Source: Salminus brasiliensis (lineage: Eukaryota > Chordata > Actinopteri > Characiformes > Bryconidae). From it: 64,000 nt of DNA. How positions within the stretch are numbered: the first letter of the stretch is position 1; every line of letters begins with the position of its first letter. A program made the position numbers and the translations under genes. The notes beneath the pieces are model-generated. The model saw only the letters and a list, made by a program, of their open reading frames with translations, ran no database searches and was not told where the DNA came from. The stretch covers positions 6,044,321 to 6,108,320 of the forward strand of contig NC_132897.1 in assembly GCF_030463535.1 (NCBI RefSeq), written 5' to 3'. This document shows positions 59,273 through 64,000 of this stretch, piece after piece.

Positions 59273-62200
59273 TTATACTTCTGTACGGATTTCACTCACA
59301 TCATCAAACTTCCTCTCACTGTAGACTTCGTTCTTGTCGATAAATGTTAGCATGATCCAGTCACAGATAATAGAGCACTGATGGAGAGAGGAAGAACGGT
59401 TAACGTCTTAAAAATCATCATCACCAAACAAACAAGTCTATAGTTCACTGTCACGCAAAAACGCTCATTGTTCACTTTCTTAATGTGAATCTGAGTATCA
59501 GAGCTATTTCATGATGAATAGACCAATAGAAATGCTCCCAAATGACTTGGAATAAAGTCTTTTTACACTGACGTCCATTAAAAAGAGCAGTTTTGAAGAT
59601 ACAAGGTTTTTGTGCAACAGTGATGATATAATCTATACTTACTATTCCTACCGATGTCATTGCTGTGACAGTATTGATGATGGTTGGGATGAGGCTAAAT
59701 TTTCCTGCCTGAAAAAATCACACACCAAAAATCTGTTTACTTGAACAGAACTGCACTGCAGGTAAAGACAATGAACATGTGTCTCAATTATTAGCATTAA
59801 TTTTCACCAGGATCTCACCTGTCCGTGTACAATAATATCCAGACGAATCCCATAAGCTTTTATAAGTGATCTGTACTCGTGGCCGTCCTTATGGTAGTAC
59901 TTGGCAAACCTAATAACAAAATGTCAAACTGAGCACAAATTGCTCTACATGGCATGAATGAACTACATGTCCACAGCAGTATGTTACAAATACACTATAT
60001 GGACAAAAGTACTGTCTCTGAATTCAGGTGTTTTCTTTAGTCCCGCTGCCACAGGTGTAGAATACCAAGCACCTAGCCATGCAGTCCGCCTTTCCACACA
60101 TTACTGAAAGAATGGTGAAATTTCTTCCCTCCTAGATCTTCCACCATCAGCTGTGAGTGGTATTATTGAAAAGTCTCCAACGCTCTGCTGACTTCAGACC
60201 TGCTGCTGTTAGAGCTGCAAAGGGGGACCAGCTCCATATTAATAACTATGGATTTAGAATGGGATGTCATTAAAGCTCCTGTAGGTGTAGGTGTCCCAAT
60301 ACTTTTGTCCATATAATGTCCATTATGTTATATTGTACTTATGTATAGTTTTATATAGGTGTGTAGGTTAGATATATAGAAGTAGAGTAGTGTGATAGTG
60401 CTATTTGAGTTACTGATTACTACTTCTGTACCTGCAGCAGAACTTCTCCTTGTTTCGTAAATACAGCAGTGAAGTAATGCTAAACTTCTAAACTAATAGA
60501 TGTAACCAATAAAAACCTGTAACCATAAAAATGCTCAGGAAAATACAAATCCATCAGTACCTTTGCTTATAGAATAATTAGGTTTAGAAAAATTACCTCT
60601 AAGTATATTAGAATAATTACCAATTACCCCTGGAGACATATATATACAGTATATTTAAATTTAGCCAGGCTGTGGTTACTGGTTTTACGGAGCGTACAGA
60701 CAGTGCAAATCCTCCCTACCTGTAGTGATACCCAGAGCTGGGCAGATTTTTCCTGAGGTCCAGCCTCCTGAAGGAATAACTGGGAATGCATTCTGATGGG
60801 TCCACATCAAAGTCACATTTCCAATTGATGAACACTCCAATCACTCCACCCTGAGAAACAGTCATTCAAACTGTTTTTACTCTGGAGGTACACACTCACT
60901 GGCCACTTTATTAGAAACACCCACCTTAATGTTTTCACTCGCTGGCCACTTTATTAGAAACACCCACTTTGTATTCCATTCACTGGCCACTATTAGAAAC
61001 TCATACCTTGTACTTCCACTCATTGGCCACTTTATTAGAAACACCTACCTTGTACTTCCACTCATTGGCCACCTTATTGGAAACATCTATCTTAATGCTT
61101 TCACACTTTATTAGAAACATTCATCTTGTACTTCCACTCACTGGCCACTTTATTAGAAACACCTACTTTGTACTTCCACTCACTGGCCACTTTATTAGAA
61201 ACACCTACCTTGTACTTCCACTCACTGGCCACTTTATTAGAAACACCTACTTTGTACTTCCACTCACTGGCTACTTTATTACAAACATCTACCTTAATAC
61301 TTTCACACTGGCCACTTTATTAGAAACATCTACCTTAATACTTTCACACTGGCCACTTTATTAGAAACACCTACCTTAATGCTTTCACACTGGCCACTTT
61401 ATTAGAAACACCTACCTTAATGCTTTCACACTGGCCACTTTATTAGAAACACCTACCTTAATACTTTCACACTGGCCACTTTATTAGAAACACCTACCTT
61501 AATGCTTTCACACTGGCCACTTTATTAGAAACACCTATCTTAATGCTTTCACACTGCCCACTTTATTAGAAACACCTATCTTAATGCTTTCACACTGCCC
61601 ACTTTATTAGAAACACCTACCTTAATGCTTTCACACTGGCCACTTTATTAGAAACATCTACCTCTACAGCTAAACACATACAGGGTTAAAGGACTCACAG
61701 TCTCGCAGAGTTCACTGAACTTCTCTCGGGCATGCTCAGCGATGTAGCCCAGTCTGAACACAGGGCAGTAGGGGTTGGTCTCTGGGTGATAATGACATTT
61801 CAGGAGCTTCTTTGGCTTTCTTGGCTTGATGTTCCCCCTCGAATGAGAGACAGAGAACACGTTTCAGTGAGCCATTCTAGGAATAATTTACAGTTGTCAT
61901 TTAATAGACTGGAGTGGCCACTAGAACATGTAGTCTAGGCGATGCTCTAAAATATGCAGAAGGCTCAGAGCTTAATTAGCAGATTAGGCCTGAGGCATGT
62001 CACCAGTTAGGGACTATGGACTGGATCAGATGTCCAAACTGTTTAAACCTTGTGCTAACATTTCAGCAAACATGGGCTCCTCTAAGCAACTGTCTCAAGA
62101 TCTGAAAGCAAACAGAATGGATGCCTGTAAGGCAGGGGAAGAGTATAGGAAGATGGACACAACATGGACAAAAGTATTGGGACACCTGCTCATTCATTGT

Positions 62201-63498
62201 TTCTTCTAAAAAAAAACCAATCAAGGGTATTAAAATGTTAATCCTGCTTTTGTTGAATTAACTGTTTCCACTGTCCAGAAATGGCGTCATACTATACTGT
62301 GCAGCATTACTGTGAGGATTTGATTGCATTCCGTGCATTAGTGAGGTCCTGAGGATGTTGGATGATCCCCAGCTCATTGTTTGGAATGAGCTCCCCAGCT
62401 CATTCCAAAAGTATTGGATAGAGCACTATTCATCATTCCAGAAAAGATAGTAGTTCCACTGTATGCTGGGGGGCTTTATACCCCTCTAGTCCACACCTGG
62501 CATTAGGCATGGTGCCAACAGGTGCATGTTTATCTGCTGCAGAGAGTCCTGTTCTATTGGCAGTGCTTCTCTACAAGGACTAGACCAGCTGTGTGTGTGT
62601 GTGCATGTGTGCATTTATGTCTACATCTATGTTCGCAATGGGGGGCAATGTAAAATAGCTGAATGCATTTCTTAGAAGGGGTGTCCACAAACATTTGGAC
62701 ATTCAGTGTACATCTTTTTTTGTACTAACATACAGTTCTTCTGACATCTGAGGTCACTGACTCACCTGAGGACTTTAAACTTTGGGAAGTGGATGGCATT
62801 CTTTATGAAGACCGTGAAGTTGATGGCTTGTACCAGCGGTGGCTCCCTGTAGGAAACAGAGACCGGGCTCAGGATGAAACGGAGGTATTCTGAATGCAGT
62901 CTTCAACAACAAGCAGAACCTTCAACCATAACCAGCTCATGTGGTTTCAATCACCTCACTGCTGCAAACTCCTCTATGGGGCACCAGCTTTTGATCTCGC
63001 AGGTTTTGAAGGTGTGGTTGTAGTAAGGCACACACCGCCCTGTTTTCTGTCCTGTTACAGAAACAGTCAGTTTTACACTGCATTACATTCAGTGCTGTTC
63101 ACCTCAGCCAGTCAACAATTTAAACTTCCCAGAGTCTGCTTGCTTTCCTCATTTACTTTTTATTAGGTTGCACTCAGGTCCTTACCATGGCCATCAAAGT
63201 CCATCTCGCCCTCAACGCAGTCATCATCTGTTGTGCAGTTTGCGCTGGGCACACTATAATGCTGAACAAACACACACACACACACACACACTTGGCAAAT
63301 GAAACTGCTGAACATGTTTGATGTTTCTCGCTTCGAGATTGCTATAGCAATATTTGAAGATCATGTAAGAGATTTGGCCGGTACTCTTTTTCTGTGTGAT
63401 GCATCTGCTTGTGTGTGTGGACTGACCTCAGCACACGTGTCCTGTCTCTGGTTGTATGTAACCTCTCTCCTCAGTATCGTGCTGATGACATCTCCACC
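59273..63498 (-). CDS. p2rx2: P2X purinoceptor, best match P2X2, nine exons, 5' end outside the window
   Basis: ATP-gated cation channel subunit, two membrane spans with a large ectodomain, assembling as trimers at the plasma membrane. Exons in transcript order: 63498-63427, 63261-63186, 63051-62955, 62846-62766, 61837-61699, 60850-60720, 59909-59819, 59708-59643, and 59377 to either 59300 (donor GTGAGT) or a stop at 59273-59275. They correspond to exons 3-11 of the usual twelve, and phases agree throughout. All ten conserved ectodomain cysteines are visible. [20 protein letters not shown] and IIPTIIN-type TM2 sequence with [12 protein letters not shown] favour P2X2, and so does the convergent position next to pole, as in human. 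The Asn-Phe-Arg ATP-site motif reads His-Tyr-Arg. TM1 and the two lysines after it lie in exons 1-2, not present here. Confidence 0.88.
59992..60320. mobile_element. MITE in a p2rx2 intron
   Basis: Ends ACACTATATGGACAAAAGTA and, inverted, TACTTTTGTCCATATAATGT, about 330 bases. Same core as the element at 55449-55985 but without the nested insertions. Confidence 0.82.
60890..61665. repeat. 41-base minisatellite in a p2rx2 intron
   Basis: About 18-19 copies of a unit containing CTGGCCACTTTATTAGAAAC, in two variants: an earlier block ending CTTGTACTTCCACT (60960-61280) and a later block ending CTTAATGCTTTCACA (61290-61665), where the period is 41 bases. It fills most of the intron between exons at 61837-61699 and 60850-60720. 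The accidental frames inside it are not genes. Confidence 0.95.
61930..62150 (+). pseudogene. Fragment related to the 11690-12735 Tc1-like element
   Basis: The phrase CATGGGCTCCTCTAAGCA and the following frame ([20 protein letters not shown]) parallel 11990-12060, resembling the N-terminus of Tc1-type transposases. Confidence 0.6.
62157..62712. mobile_element. Nonautonomous DNA transposon in a p2rx2 intron
   Basis: From ATGGACAAAAGTATTGGGACACC to AGAAGGGGTGTCCACAAACATTTGGACATTCAGTG, collinear with 53977-54488. It ends about 55 bases from the exon at 62846-62766. Confidence 0.78.
63266..63292. repeat. AC microsatellite at a p2rx2 acceptor
   Basis: ACACAC run starting a few bases from the acceptor of the exon at 63261-63186. 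On the transcribed minus strand it reads GT repeats just before the TTCAG acceptor. Confidence 0.9.
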
Positions 63499-63589
63499 CT
63501 GGGAATTGAGCACAGAGATGTGTGAGAGGGGAGATAGAGGTATTTGGGAGTTGCTGGCCTCCAAAATGTCCAGTGTAAGGCAAATCTAG

Positions 63590-64000
63590 TGATTGTCTGT
63601 ACTGACTCTTGGCACTTGGCCTGATTTGGCACTTGGCCTGAGAATAGCTGGTACTGACTCAAGACTTAAGATCTGTCTGAACTGACTCAGGACTTAGGAC
63701 TGCCTGTACTGACTTACAACATGACTTTGGGACTTGCCTGTATTGACTCAGGACTTGCCTTGGTACTTGCCTTGGGACTTGCCTGTATTGACTCAGGTCT
63801 TAGGACTGTCTGTACTGACTTACAACACAGCTTTGGGACTTGGCTGTATTGACTCAGGTCTTAGGACTGTCTGTACTGACTTACAACACAGCTTTAGGAC
63901 TTGCCTGTATTGACTCAGGACTTGAAATTGCCTGTACTGACTTGGGACATGGCTTTGAGACTTGCCTATACTGACTCAAGACTTGACTTGAGACCTGCCT
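63590..64000. repeat. About 61-base degenerate minisatellite in p2rx2 intron 2
   Basis: Repeats of GGACTTGCCTGTATTGACTCAGG / TTAGGACTGTCTGTACTGACTTACAACA with a period near 61 bases (for example between 63796 and 63857). It continues to the window edge and lies upstream of the exon at 63498-63427 in the p2rx2 sense. Confidence 0.88.

Noticed and set aside
60969-61364. 131-codon open frame with repeated [14 protein letters not shown]-like residues
   Set aside because: It is produced by the 41-base minisatellite. The unit is not a multiple of three, so all three frames read similar peptides; no splice sites or domain.
60890-61665. Regularly spaced repeats resembling a CRISPR array
   Set aside because: The units are contiguous with no unique spacers, in an intron of a vertebrate gene.

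Overview
This window is vertebrate nuclear DNA, almost certainly from a teleost fish. Its genes are split into many short exons with GT-AG junctions, the DNA between them is AT-rich and full of microsatellites, and it carries tRNA-derived SINEs and small DNA transposons of the kinds common in fish. The SINE type looks like those I remember from ostariophysan (possibly characiform) fishes; that last step is inference from memory.

Layout: 1-8,561 has no recognisable gene and holds repeats, including an unusual array of hairpin-forming units at 540-1,030. At 8,562-9,224 (minus) lies an intronless claudin of the claudin-22/24 type. From 9,225 to 16,346 there is only repeat-rich intergenic DNA with decayed Tc1-like transposons and a SINE. 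At 16,347-25,646 (minus) lies a complete lztr1 gene in 20 coding exons (778 codons), encoding a Kelch/BTB-BACK substrate adaptor of a CUL3 ubiquitin ligase. A 3 kb gap follows. At 28,617-51,990 (plus) lies a complete pole gene, the catalytic subunit of DNA polymerase epsilon, in 49 coding exons (2,284 codons). I could follow the reading frame through every junction of both genes. Convergent to pole, at about 59,273-63,498 (minus), are nine internal to near-terminal exons of a P2X receptor, best called p2rx2. Its first exons lie beyond the right edge.

lztr1 and pole are transcribed divergently, and pole and p2rx2 converge tail to tail as POLE and P2RX2 do in human. The genes have unrelated jobs (Ras turnover, DNA replication, ATP-gated ion flow, cell junctions); nothing suggests they act as a system. 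I found no new biological system. The most informative signals are splicing related. lztr1 intron 17 carries both hallmarks of a minor-spliceosome (U12) intron. pole has three introns with GC donors. A hAT-type element with 8-bp target duplications sits immediately after the intron 19 splice donor of pole. Others worth checking are an altered ATP-site motif in p2rx2, an E2F site before pole, an 11-bp repeat in its presumed 5' leader, and several nested or tandemly amplified mobile elements.
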